Below, one piece after another: positions 1-7,869 of a stretch of 53,055 nucleotides of DNA (positions are counted from its first letter, which is position 1; every line of letters begins with the position of its first letter). Below the pieces are notes generated by a model. It ran no database searches. It was not told the DNA's origin and worked only from the letters and a program-made list of their open reading frames with translations. This DNA is from CAYUYV01 sp050331455 (GTDB lineage Bacteria > Pseudomonadota > Alphaproteobacteria > JAJFIK01), in contig JBHJGV010000012.1 of NCBI GenBank assembly GCA_050331455.1, forward strand, positions 1-53,055, read 5' to 3'. Made by a program: the position numbers and the translations under genes.

Positions 1-26
1 AGGTTCGAGTCCTCTCCTGGGCACCA
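1..26 (+). tRNA. 3' end of a tRNA, probably tRNA-Leu (partial)
   Basis: The window opens inside a tRNA. Positions 1-3 are the end of the 5' T-stem strand, 4-10 the T-loop TTCGAGT, 11-15 the 3' T-stem CCTCT, 16-22 the 3' acceptor strand CCTGGGC, 23 the discriminator A and 24-26 an encoded CCA. An acceptor 5' strand of GCCCAGG and discriminator A are typical of alphaproteobacterial tRNA-Leu. The anticodon lies outside the window, so the isotype is inferred. Confidence 0.8.
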
Positions 27-95
27 TTCTTTCCGGGGCACCATTCCTTCCGGGGCACCATTTTTCTCCCGGGCACCAATTTTTTCCACGCACCA
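19..95 (+). repeat. Five degenerate ~17-bp tandem copies of the tRNA 3' end
   Basis: GGGCACCA ends the tRNA at 26 and recurs ending at 43, 60 and 78. A decayed GCACCA ends at 95. Spacing is 17, 17, 18 and 17 bp, and pyrimidine-rich TTYYTTCC-like filler separates the copies. Each unit repeats the tRNA acceptor end with CCA. From 96 to 286 no gene or clear signal is visible. Confidence 0.85.
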
Positions 96-286
96 TTTTT
101 CTCCGATGTCACGAATGAATGGCCACGCATGCGTGTCGCAGGGCGCCCGCCCATGCGGCCATTGCGCCTGATACGGAGGGTAGACACCGGTCGCCCCATT
201 TGAGGGTACAAGGCGGGCGGTCATCGCCGCGCGCCGGCAACGAGGCCCTAAGGACTGGCTTATGACATCGCTCTTTCGCGGCTCGC

Positions 287-1075
287 CTAGCCATCCTGAT
301 TAAAGACGGGCGCTCGTTTTTCGAGGAAGGCCATCATGCCTTCGATCGCGTCGGGTGTCCTTGCATTCATTCGGACGGCCCGCCGTTCGTCAGCGAGCGA
401 TTCATACAGGCTCTTGGTTTCGTGGCCGACAATGCAGTCCAGGACGCCCTTGACGGCGAGCCGGGGCATAGCCGCCAGTTCCTCGGCGAGAGCGATCGCC
501 CGGTCCTTCAGTTCATGGAGAGGCCAGACTTCATTGACCAAGCCAATGCGCAGGGCCTCCGGACCGGAAATTTTCTTTGCCCTGAGAATCATATCGATAG
601 CGTGGTCTCGGCCGACGCACCGTGGGAGACGGGCGGTTCCACCCCAGGCCGGGACCGTGCCGAGTTCCATTTCAGGCAGTCCGATCTGTGCCCCTTCCTC
701 CGAAGCCAGACGAAAATGGCAGGCTAGCGGCAGTTCCAGACCACCCCCCAGGCAATAACCGAACAGGGTGACCACGGATGGCTTGCCCATGTTTTCAATC
801 GTTTCGAGCACCCGCCACCGCTGATCGAACAGGCCATCAATGCTGCCCTTGGCTTTGGCCCCCTCCGGAATCTGCTTGAGATTCATGCCGACCGAAAAAT
901 GTTCGGTTCCCTCGGACGTGAACACAAGAGCACGCACGCTGTTGTCCGCCTCCAGATCGCGCAGCACCCGCTCAAGCTCATCCATGTATTCCATCGACAT
1001 GCGATTATAGGGCGCATCATTGTTCGAAATGATCGCAACAGCGCCGCGGCGCTCCAGCAGAAGGGGGTCAGACAT
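287..1075 (-). CDS. Enoyl-CoA hydratase/isomerase (crotonase) family protein
   Basis: A 262-residue crotonase-fold protein acting on an unknown acyl-CoA. The oxyanion-hole segments SVGMNL (about 61-66) and LGGGLE (about 109-114) are present. Glu114 and Glu135 (LPEMELGT) fit the two acid/base glutamates of true hydratases. The start is the ATG at 1075, preceded on the minus strand by GGAGAG. The open frame runs much further upstream, but that extension (arginine- and proline-rich) does not look like protein. The gene stands alone and is divergent from the DUF1330 gene. The substrate cannot be read from sequence. Confidence 0.9.
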   Translation of the reverse strand: MSDPLLLERRGAVAIISNNDAPYNRMSMEYMDELERVLRDLEADNSVRALVFTSEGTEHFSVGMNLKQIPEGAKAKGSIDGLFDQRWRVLETIENMGKPSVVTLFGYCLGGGLELPLACHFRLASEEGAQIGLPEMELGTVPAWGGTARLPRCVGRDHAIDMILRAKKISGPEALRIGLVNEVWPLHELKDRAIALAEELAAMPRLAVKGVLDCIVGHETKSLYESLADERRAVRMNARTPDAIEGMMAFLEKRAPVFNQDG

Positions 1076-1444
1076 GTCGCTCTCCGCTCGCGTTTTCTCT
1101 GCGTGAATGATGGATATCCGGTCCCTCGCGCCTGGCCGCGGGAACAAGACATTCAGTGTGGCCTGGATTTGCGCATCTATGAAGGCCAAGCATGGGCGGG
1201 CTGTCCTCACGCTGCGTCGCCCACCGGCGCTCGCCTCCTCCAATCCCCACGGACAATCGTTCCCGTTCGCTTGCATACCAGAAAAGATCGAGGCGAAAAG
1301 GCCCCGACTTGGCCTCGCAGGCGTCCCCCTCACGAACCCCGATCGTTCACTCTCCAGCGGGGCGCAGCGCTCCAATTTGAGGACCGGAGTACGGTGTGCC
1401 ATATTTTTTGACAGATTTTTTCCCCCCACCAACGGGAATACACC
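1076..1444. other. Divergent intergenic region, no gene seen
   Basis: 369 bp between the divergent crotonase and DUF1330 genes. No convincing coding frame is present. The right end is unusually T- and C-rich (about 1400-1430) and holds the candidate promoter listed separately. Confidence 0.6.
1377..1405 (+). promoter_or_regulatory. Candidate sigma-70 promoter of the DUF1330 gene
   Basis: TTGAGG at 1377-1382, a 17-bp spacer and CATATT at 1400-1405. Both boxes are imperfect matches, but the spacing is ideal and the position is 40 bp before the start codon. Confidence 0.35.
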
Positions 1445-1912
1445 ATGCAAGTCGTGAACGAGGTGATGCCGTCCGATCCGGCCCGGATCGAGAAGATGAT
1501 GGAACCGGGTCCGGAGGGGCCAGTCTTCATGGTCAATCTGCTGAAGTTCAAGGACCGGGCGCAGTACGAAGACGGCCGTGACACGGATCTGACCGGGCGG
1601 GAGGCCTATCAGCTCTACGGTACCGAGGTCGTTAAGCTGGTCACGAAATTTGGGGGCCTCCCCATCTTTGCAGGGGATGTCACCTTCCTCGCCCTCGGCC
1701 AGGTGGAGGAGCTTTGGGACGAAATCGCCATCGTGATGTACCCCACCCGCGCCGACCTGTGGCGCATGTCGACCTCGCCGGAGTGGCAGGCCATTTCCGT
1801 ACACAGAACGGCTGGCCTGAAGGGACAACTCAATATCGAGACGGTCCTGCCGAAAGGCGTAGAGGCCGGAGCGATGCTCAGTATGCTGATGGGCGGGGGT
1901 TCGACGCGCTGA
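1445..1912 (+). CDS. DUF1330 domain-containing protein
   Basis: 155 residues. The N-terminal half has the pattern of DUF1330 (dimeric alpha+beta barrel fold): PVFMVNLLKFKD near 27-38, then a Tyr/Gly segment, GLPIFAGDV near 71-79, and a MYPTRADLWRMSTSPEW motif near 97-113. No biochemical role is established for this family. GGGAA precedes the ATG. The C-terminal tail after about residue 140 is low in structure. The gene appears monocistronic; the next gene starts 275 bp downstream. Confidence 0.8.
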   Translation: MQVVNEVMPSDPARIEKMMEPGPEGPVFMVNLLKFKDRAQYEDGRDTDLTGREAYQLYGTEVVKLVTKFGGLPIFAGDVTFLALGQVEELWDEIAIVMYPTRADLWRMSTSPEWQAISVHRTAGLKGQLNIETVLPKGVEAGAMLSMLMGGGSTR

Positions 1913-2187
1913 ACACCCTCGCTGCAGCGGGTGCAGGTCTCCGGTGATCCAAAACCGGCACCCTCTCGCGCCTGTTGCGATCAGGACCGGCTCATCCGAG
2001 GTCACCCGGCGGCGCCGAACCGCCAAATGGCGCCGCACACCATGCCGTGGCATTTCGAGACGATGCACACTCTGCCCGGGCCGTAGCCCCTTCCGCGCGC
2101 CCGCTGATGTGACGAGGGGATGACAAAGCGGCTTCCGGATGCTGGTGTGACGGGGAATACCGTCATGGACCCGGGAGCTTTTGCACA

Positions 2188-3639
2188 ATGATTGCGTTTT
2201 TGAACGACCTTCTCTGGGGGTCGGTCCTGATTTACGTCCTGATCCCCATCGGGATCTGGTTCACGGTGGGCTCGCGCGTTGTCCAGTTTCGCTATTTCGG
2301 CGCCATGTGGGCGAGCCTGCGCGGCGCCTTCCACCATGAAAGCGACAAAGCGACCTCGTTCCAGGCTCTGGCCCTGTCCGTAGCCGGACGGGTGGGCTCC
2401 GGCAACATAACGGGCGTCGCCGTGGCCATCGCCCTCGGGGGGCCTGGTGCAATTTTCTGGATGTGGATCGTGGGCCTGCTCGGCATGGCCACCAGCTTTA
2501 TGGAATGCTCCCTGGCCCAATTGTACAAACGGCTTGAGCCGAGCGGGAATTTTCGCGGCGGCCCCGCCCTTTACATTCGACATGGACTCGGCCGCCGGCT
2601 GGGGGCCTTCGCGCCGGTGCTCGGCGGCCTGTTTGCCGTGCTGTTGATGGTGACCTTCCCATTCGCCTTCAACATTCTCCAGAGCTACGCCCTGTCGACC
2701 TCCGTGGAGGCCGCCTTCGGCATCGACCGGCTGTATGTGGGACTGGGGCTCGCGGCGCTGCTGGGCGCCATCGTGTTCGGCGGGCTCGGTCGCATTCTCG
2801 ATACGGCCGAATTCATCGTGCCTATCATGGCGGTGGCCTATATCGCGCTCGCCCTTGTCGTGATCGGCATGAATGTCACCGCAGTACCGGACGCGCTGTC
2901 GACGATTGTGAGCAGCGCCTTCGGCCTCGACGCGGCGATCGGCGGCGGCATTGGCGCGGCAATCCTTCAAGGGGTGCGCCGGGGGCTGTTTTCCAATGAA
3001 GCCGGCCTCGGCTCGGCGCCGAATGTGGCGGCCCTGGCCTATGTGCGCCATCCGGCCCAGCAGGGCGTGGTTCAGGCCCTCTCCGTGTTCATCGACACGA
3101 TTTTGATCTGTACCTCAACGGCGCTGATCATCCTGCTTTCGGACATCGACTTCGCCAATGGCGCCGTCAGCGGGGTGGCGCTGACCCAGAACGCCCTGGC
3201 CACCCATGTGGGCGAATGGGCAGAGAGCTTCGTGGCCATCGCCCTGGGCTTCTTCGTGTTCACGTCGATCATGTACAACTACGTGCTCGGAGAAAACGCG
3301 ATCGACTTCTTCATCGGCGAGAAACCACGGGTGTTTCGGGTGTTTCAGGCCTTCACGCTGGTGCTGATCCTGATCGGCTCGACCTTGGCGCGCGACACGG
3401 CCTTCGCCTTTGCCGATGTCACCATGGGCGTGCTCGCGCTGGTCAATCTCTTTGCGCTGATCCTGCTGTTTCCCATCGGCCGGCGCGTTCTGGCCGATTT
3501 CGATGCCCAGCGACGCAAGGGCATCGTCCCGGTTTTCGATCCGGACGATTACGCGGATCTTGACATCGATCGGAGCGCCTGGGTCATGGAAGGGGCGGAT
3601 GCGGATCTTCTGGCGACCAAGCGAGCCAGTATGGGGTGA
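2188..3639 (+). CDS. Sodium:alanine/glycine symporter, AGCS family
   Basis: 483 residues with about ten hydrophobic segments, the usual size for the alanine or glycine:cation symporter family (AGCS, AgcS/AlsT). Landmarks are FQALALSVAGRVGSGNITGVA (with the family's conserved Gly/Asn helix) near 58-78, GGPALYIRHGLG near 124-135, and RRGLFSNEAGLGSAPN near 264-279, the AGCS signature. It should import alanine, glycine or a related amino acid with Na+ at the inner membrane. GGGAG lies just before the ATG. It stands alone between the DUF1330 gene and the TetR unit; exact substrate unknown. Confidence 0.93.
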   Translation: MIAFLNDLLWGSVLIYVLIPIGIWFTVGSRVVQFRYFGAMWASLRGAFHHESDKATSFQALALSVAGRVGSGNITGVAVAIALGGPGAIFWMWIVGLLGMATSFMECSLAQLYKRLEPSGNFRGGPALYIRHGLGRRLGAFAPVLGGLFAVLLMVTFPFAFNILQSYALSTSVEAAFGIDRLYVGLGLAALLGAIVFGGLGRILDTAEFIVPIMAVAYIALALVVIGMNVTAVPDALSTIVSSAFGLDAAIGGGIGAAILQGVRRGLFSNEAGLGSAPNVAALAYVRHPAQQGVVQALSVFIDTILICTSTALIILLSDIDFANGAVSGVALTQNALATHVGEWAESFVAIALGFFVFTSIMYNYVLGENAIDFFIGEKPRVFRVFQAFTLVLILIGSTLARDTAFAFADVTMGVLALVNLFALILLFPIGRRVLADFDAQRRKGIVPVFDPDDYADLDIDRSAWVMEGADADLLATKRASMG

Positions 3640-3809
3640 TCGTCCTTTGTGATGAACACAATGGGGCGGCGGGTGGCCCCAACCCACCGGCCCTCCCCGC
3701 CCGGCCCTCCGCGCCAAATCGCTGCCCAGCCTTGTATGGTCCCCGAAGAGGTCGCGCCGGCCCCATGGACCGAAAAACGCCAACGGTCTTCAGCACGCTT
3801 TTGTTGTGC

Positions 3810-3838
3810 TTGACTTGTCACCGATCAGTGACTAGAAC
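3810..3838 (+). promoter_or_regulatory. Sigma-70-type promoter of the tetR-acg unit
   Basis: TTGACT at 3810-3815, exactly 17 bp, TAGAAC at 3833-3838. Transcription would start near 3845 and give a leader of about 25 nt before the ATG at 3869, with GGAGGG (3856-3861) as ribosome-binding site. The spacer is filled by the first operator copy. Confidence 0.75.
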
Positions 3839-3854
3839 GTCACTGATCGGTGAC
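3817..3854 (+). promoter_or_regulatory. Double palindromic operator, likely bound by the adjacent TetR regulator
   Basis: GTCACCGATCAGTGAC (3817-3832), TAGAAC (3833-3838), GTCACTGATCGGTGAC (3839-3854). The two 16-mers are perfect reverse complements, and each is itself a near palindrome with GTCAC/GTGAC ends. Centres are 22 bp apart, about two helical turns, so two dimers could bind one DNA face. Copy one fills the promoter spacer and copy two covers the start site, the geometry of strong autorepression. That the adjacent TetR protein binds here is inference from position. Confidence 0.85.
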
Positions 3855-3868
3855 TGGAGGGATTTTGT

Positions 3869-4543
3869 ATGACTCGGGGACTGCGCCGCTCCCGGCAGGA
3901 GACGCAGGCGCGGATCCTTGCGGCGGTGGGCACGGTGCTGGCGCGCGATGGGTTCCAAGCGCTCGGCGTCAACGCCCTGGCGCGGGAAGCGGAAGTCGAT
4001 AAAGTGCTGATTTACAGGTATTTCGGGGATCTTGATGGGCTGATCGCGGCCTATGCCGAGGCCGGAGACTTCTGGTACCGGCCGGAGGACGTGTTGCCGG
4101 CCCTGCGGACGGTGGCACCGGAGGAGGTCGGACCGTTCGTTGGCGCCCTTTTCCAAGGTCACCTGGACGCCCTTCTGGCGCGGCCCCTGACCCTTGAGAT
4201 TCTGGCCTGGGAAACCGTGGAGCGGAATGGCCTGACCGCGGCCCTCGAGGCCGTGCGTGAGGAGCGCGCCTTGATCCTCATGGACCGGGCCGCCGCCTGC
4301 CTGCCCCCGGGCACCACCACGGATCTTGCCGCTTTCAGCGCCTTGATGGGTGCTGCAACGAACTATCTTGCCATCCGGAGCCGGATGATCACCACCTTCA
4401 ACGGTCTGGACATCCGCTCGGCAGAGGGGCGCACACGGATGACGGCCATGATCGGCGATCTCGCCCAGGCGCTGTTCAATGGCACGGTCACGCCATCCCA
4501 CCCGGCCTCCGAACCGCACCAAAAGGCACAAAGCCACGACTGA
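3869..4543 (+). CDS. TetR/AcrR family transcriptional regulator
   Basis: 224 residues. The N-terminal helix-turn-helix is clear: AR/ILAAVGTVLARDGFQALGV, then ALAREAEVDKVLIYRYFGDLDGLI (about 36-59), where YRYFGDLDGL is the recognition-helix end typical of TetR. The C-terminal ligand domain is not assignable to a ligand. It probably represses its own promoter through the double operator and is cotranscribed with the Acg-like gene 15 bp downstream, so the inducer is likely a compound handled by that flavoprotein. Confidence 0.92.
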   Translation: MTRGLRRSRQETQARILAAVGTVLARDGFQALGVNALAREAEVDKVLIYRYFGDLDGLIAAYAEAGDFWYRPEDVLPALRTVAPEEVGPFVGALFQGHLDALLARPLTLEILAWETVERNGLTAALEAVREERALILMDRAAACLPPGTTTDLAAFSALMGAATNYLAIRSRMITTFNGLDIRSAEGRTRMTAMIGDLAQALFNGTVTPSHPASEPHQKAQSHD

Positions 4544-4558
4544 ACGAGGGAGCACCCC

Positions 4559-5767
4559 ATGACGGCACGGACCCATACGACCCGCAGACGGTTGCTCCAA
4601 GGCGCAGGCGCCGTGACCCTTCTCGCCGCGGGCGGCGTGGTTTGGCGGGGCGTTGACCGGGGCGCTTTCACGACGGTGCAGGGCCCGGCCTATGCGCCCT
4701 GGAAACTGTACGGAACAGCCGATCTTCAGGGCACACCCGAAGCCGTGGCGGCGGCGGGCACCCTCGCATCCAATGCCCACAACACCCAGCCTTGGATTTT
4801 CAGAGTCGATGGCGAGGAGATTACGCTTTACGCGGATCTGTCACGCAATCTGGGGGCCTTTGACCCCTTCCTGCGGGAAATGCATCTCAGCCTCGGTTGC
4901 GCCCTCGAAAACATGGTGCAGGCCGCACCGGCCCACGGTTTTGCAGTTCGGGTCTTGCCGGAGGGGGGCGACCTTCAATCCTTGAGCGCGCGGGAAGGCC
5001 GCCGAATGGTCGCCCGGGTGCGCCTCACGGCGGATCCAAAGGCACGCGCCACACCGCTGTCCGATGCGATCATAGGCCGGCATACCAATCGCGGCCCCTA
5101 TGACCACGCTCGCCCCGTTCCTCCCGAATTACGAGCGGCCCTGGCCAAACCGTATCCGGACTTTTCCGATATCAGCGTGCACTGGTTCGATGACGCCGAG
5201 CCCCGGCAGCGCTTCGACCGCCTGACCGTGACCGCGACCGAGCGGATCATCGCGGACACGCGGATGGTCCAGGACAGCGATGCCTGGTTCCGCTTGACGC
5301 AGGACGAGATCAACGAGCACCGAGACGGCCCAACCATTGATGCGGCGGGCCTGTCCGCGCCCGTGCGGATCGCGGCGAAATGGCTCCCGCCCCTGCCGCC
5401 GGAGCAGACCCACGCGACCTGGCTGTCGAGCACCCGGGACATACACCTCGCCACGGCGCCGCTGGCCGGCATCATCGCGGTCAATAATCTTTACGATGTG
5501 CATCAGACCCTCGATGCGGGGCGCCAGTGGCAGCGCATGCATCTGACGGCGACGGCGGCGGGATTGGCCATGCAGCCCCTCAATCAGACCGTCGAAGTGG
5601 TCGACCGGGAGGCGCAACTCGGCCAACCGGACCGGATGGCCGAGGAATTGGCGACTTTGATCGGCACACGGCGCGCCAGGCCCACTTTTGTATTCCGGGC
5701 CGGTTACCCGGCCCGGCAGGCCATACCGAGCCCCCGCCGGTCTTTCGAGGACGTCATCGCGGGATGA
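4559..5767 (+). CDS. Tat-exported Acg-family FMN-binding oxidoreductase (nitroreductase-like)
   Basis: 402 residues. It opens with a twin-arginine signal: TRRRLLQ at 8-14, a hydrophobic alanine/glycine stretch to about residue 28. SNAHNTQPW (71-79) is the phosphate-binding FMN motif of nitroreductase-like proteins of the Acg (Rv2032) type, followed by a degenerate second half with IGRHTNRGPYD near 182-192 and IAVNNLYDVHQTLDAGRQWQRMHL in the C-terminal third (characteristic of the group). Acg proteins hold FMN but often lack reductase activity. A Tat signal implies export with the cofactor already bound. GAGGGAG precedes the ATG. The role in this organism is unknown. Confidence 0.85.
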   Translation: MTARTHTTRRRLLQGAGAVTLLAAGGVVWRGVDRGAFTTVQGPAYAPWKLYGTADLQGTPEAVAAAGTLASNAHNTQPWIFRVDGEEITLYADLSRNLGAFDPFLREMHLSLGCALENMVQAAPAHGFAVRVLPEGGDLQSLSAREGRRMVARVRLTADPKARATPLSDAIIGRHTNRGPYDHARPVPPELRAALAKPYPDFSDISVHWFDDAEPRQRFDRLTVTATERIIADTRMVQDSDAWFRLTQDEINEHRDGPTIDAAGLSAPVRIAAKWLPPLPPEQTHATWLSSTRDIHLATAPLAGIIAVNNLYDVHQTLDAGRQWQRMHLTATAAGLAMQPLNQTVEVVDREAQLGQPDRMAEELATLIGTRRARPTFVFRAGYPARQAIPSPRRSFEDVIAG

Positions 5768-5791
5768 TCCGTCCCGGGACGACCAATTGGA

Positions 5792-6493
5792 TCACAGGCG
5801 GATATTGAGCCCGAGGGAAATCAGCGGATAGAATTGGAAGTCCTCAATCTCTTCTTCAAGGGATTGCTCTTCCTGCTGCAGTTCGGCCACCAGGGTCGGA
5901 TCGTCGGACAGGGAACCACCGGAAGACACGAGTGTGGCATCGGGGCTGCCCGTGAACAGCACGCCGGCCATGATCTTGAAGCCGACCCGTCCGCCGCTGA
6001 AGGTGTTGTCGAAGCCAAGGCCGGCAAAGGGCGCCACAGCCTTCAGTTCGACTTCACCGCTCAAGGTCCCAATTTCGTCCGGCGAGAAGGTCGTATCGCC
6101 GATTTCCACGGGTTCGGTCGTATTGCCATCCAGGTCGACGGACTTGTCGCCGATGAAGGCACCGCCGGAAATGAAGAATGCGTTCCCGAACGGATGAATA
6201 TCCGCGCCGACAATGAAGTTGGACAGGTTCAACTCGGCGTCATATTCAACGCCGTCATAGTCGTCATCGACCCCGAAACGGAAGTAATTGTAACCGCCGC
6301 GCAGGACGAGCCGCGGAAGAACGCGCACTTGGATTTCCGGACCGAAGCCCGTGGTCGCGGCCGTCACGCCAAAGGACAGGTTGTTCTTAAGTTTAAGCCC
6401 GGCGAAGTCGGACTCAGCATTCGAGGCCGTGGACACCAAGGTGAGAATCCCGCCCAAAAGGGCACATGTTCGAAAATTGACCATCGACGTCAT
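5792..6493 (-). CDS. Outer-membrane beta-barrel protein, OmpW-like in size
   Basis: 233 residues with a cleavable signal peptide (cut after STASNA, about residue 26) and alternating amphipathic strands such as PRLVLRGGYNYFRFG and FKIMAGVLFTG. The C-terminus ends LNIRL, close to the aromatic/hydrophobic ending used by barrel insertion. A glutamate-rich coiled segment (QQEEQSLEEEIEDF) sits before the last strand. Two start codons are possible, ATG at 6493 and ATG at 6484; GGAGG lies 2 nt before the first and 11 nt before the second, so the second may be used. It is convergent with the Acg-like gene. Cargo unknown. Confidence 0.75.
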   Translation of the reverse strand: MTSMVNFRTCALLGGILTLVSTASNAESDFAGLKLKNNLSFGVTAATTGFGPEIQVRVLPRLVLRGGYNYFRFGVDDDYDGVEYDAELNLSNFIVGADIHPFGNAFFISGGAFIGDKSVDLDGNTTEPVEIGDTTFSPDEIGTLSGEVELKAVAPFAGLGFDNTFSGGRVGFKIMAGVLFTGSPDATLVSSGGSLSDDPTLVAELQQEEQSLEEEIEDFQFYPLISLGLNIRL

Positions 6494-6597
6494 GTCCTCC
6501 AGACCATGAAAAACCCGCGCATTTTAGTTGTATAGGAACGTGCTCAGCAATTCGTCAAGGGAAACCGGATGATTTGCGCCATAGGGCAAGGACCTGC

Positions 6598-7836
6598 TCA
6601 CGCCGGCGCCGGCTTGGGCGCAGCCTTTGATGGCTTTGCCCGGGACGCGGTTTCTTTCCCTGTGGCCGTCGATTTTTGATCCGGCGCCGGAGCGGGTGCC
6701 GGGGGCACGAAGCGCTCCGGCCCCTCCCCCGCCCAGGTTTCCACATAAAGGGACTGACTGGGAAAGGCGAAACGCGCCTGCGCCCCGGCGATGATCTCCA
6801 TGACCTTGAAGGCCAGTCTTTCCTTGACTTCCAGCCACTCCCCCCAGGCCGTGGTGCGCGTGAAGCAATAGAGCATGATGTCGATGGACGAGTCCGAAAA
6901 GGCATCGATGCGCACAAAGGCCGAGGCCGCCATGGGCGGTGCGAAATCCTTCGACGTTTTGATGTAGGTATCGAGTTCGTCGCGGATCCGGCGCAACTGG
7001 TCGACGCTGGTGTCATAGGTCACGCCGATGGTCCAGTAGATCCGACGATAGGTCATCAGGGAGAAATTGGTGACCGGATTGTCAGAAAGCGCCGTGTTGG
7101 GAACCTGAACCGGTGCCTTGTCAAAGCGGCGCACCTTGGTCGAACGGAACCCGATATTCTCCACGGTGCCTTCCACGATGCCGTCCACACGGATCCAGTC
7201 GCCTTTGCGAAACCGTCGCTCGGTGAGGATCAGGGCGCCGGCGATGAGATTTCGGAACAGGTCCTGGGCGCCGAGGGCAACGGCCACCCCGAACAGGCCG
7301 AGACCGCCGATAATCGGCGCGACCGGGATGCCGAAACTCTCCAGAATGCCTGCAATCCCGAGCAGCACGACGATCAGCTTGAGGCCCCGTTCGAACCAGT
7401 CCGCGATCGCCCCTTTCAAAAAGGAAATTCGCGTGCTCATCGTGCCGATGATCGGTCCGGCGGCGTTATAGAGGCCCCAGAAAAAGACCACCAGCAGAAG
7501 GGAACTGACCAGTTGCTGGGCGCGCTGATCGATTTCCGCATGGAGCGGCAGCACCTGACTGGCGGAAAAGATCCCCAGGACGATGAACATGAATTTGAGC
7601 GGGCCTTCCAGCGCCTTGAGGATCGTGTCGTCGACATCCGTCTCGGTGCTTTCGGTGAACTGGCGTACGAAACCCAGCACCCAGATGGAAAAGACCCGGC
7701 GCATGACCCAGAACACGATCAGGATCAGGACGGCCAGAACCAGACTGCCCAGATCCGCCCCCATGACGCCTGTATTCCAGACCTGAACGGCCAGGTCCCA
7801 GAACGCGTCGAACTGCTCTTTCAACCCGGTTTCCAT
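6598..7836 (-). CDS. MscS-family mechanosensitive ion channel
   Basis: 412 residues. Four hydrophobic segments lie in the first ~190 residues, and the pore-lining helix and start of the beta domain read IIGGLGLFGVAVALGAQDLFRNLIAGALILTE-like (given here in part: GVAVALGAQDLFRNLIAG). The middle domain follows with GDWIRVDGIVEGTVENIGFRSTKVR, typical of the MscS beta barrel. An Ala/Pro/Lys-rich tail follows from about residue 380. It should release solutes on hypo-osmotic shock at the inner membrane. GGGAG precedes the ATG. It lies 33 bp downstream of prfC on the same strand, so cotranscription is plausible. Confidence 0.92.
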   Translation of the reverse strand: METGLKEQFDAFWDLAVQVWNTGVMGADLGSLVLAVLILIVFWVMRRVFSIWVLGFVRQFTESTETDVDDTILKALEGPLKFMFIVLGIFSASQVLPLHAEIDQRAQQLVSSLLLVVFFWGLYNAAGPIIGTMSTRISFLKGAIADWFERGLKLIVVLLGIAGILESFGIPVAPIIGGLGLFGVAVALGAQDLFRNLIAGALILTERRFRKGDWIRVDGIVEGTVENIGFRSTKVRRFDKAPVQVPNTALSDNPVTNFSLMTYRRIYWTIGVTYDTSVDQLRRIRDELDTYIKTSKDFAPPMAASAFVRIDAFSDSSIDIMLYCFTRTTAWGEWLEVKERLAFKVMEIIAGAQARFAFPSQSLYVETWAGEGPERFVPPAPAPAPDQKSTATGKETASRAKPSKAAPKPAPA

Positions 7837-7869
7837 GTCCCACTCTCCCTCTCGCCGGCCCGGATGCGG

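Noticed and set aside
1913..2187. Glycine riboswitch before the AGCS symporter.
   Set aside because: Although such symporters are often so controlled, the conserved glycine-aptamer core could not be found in this leader.
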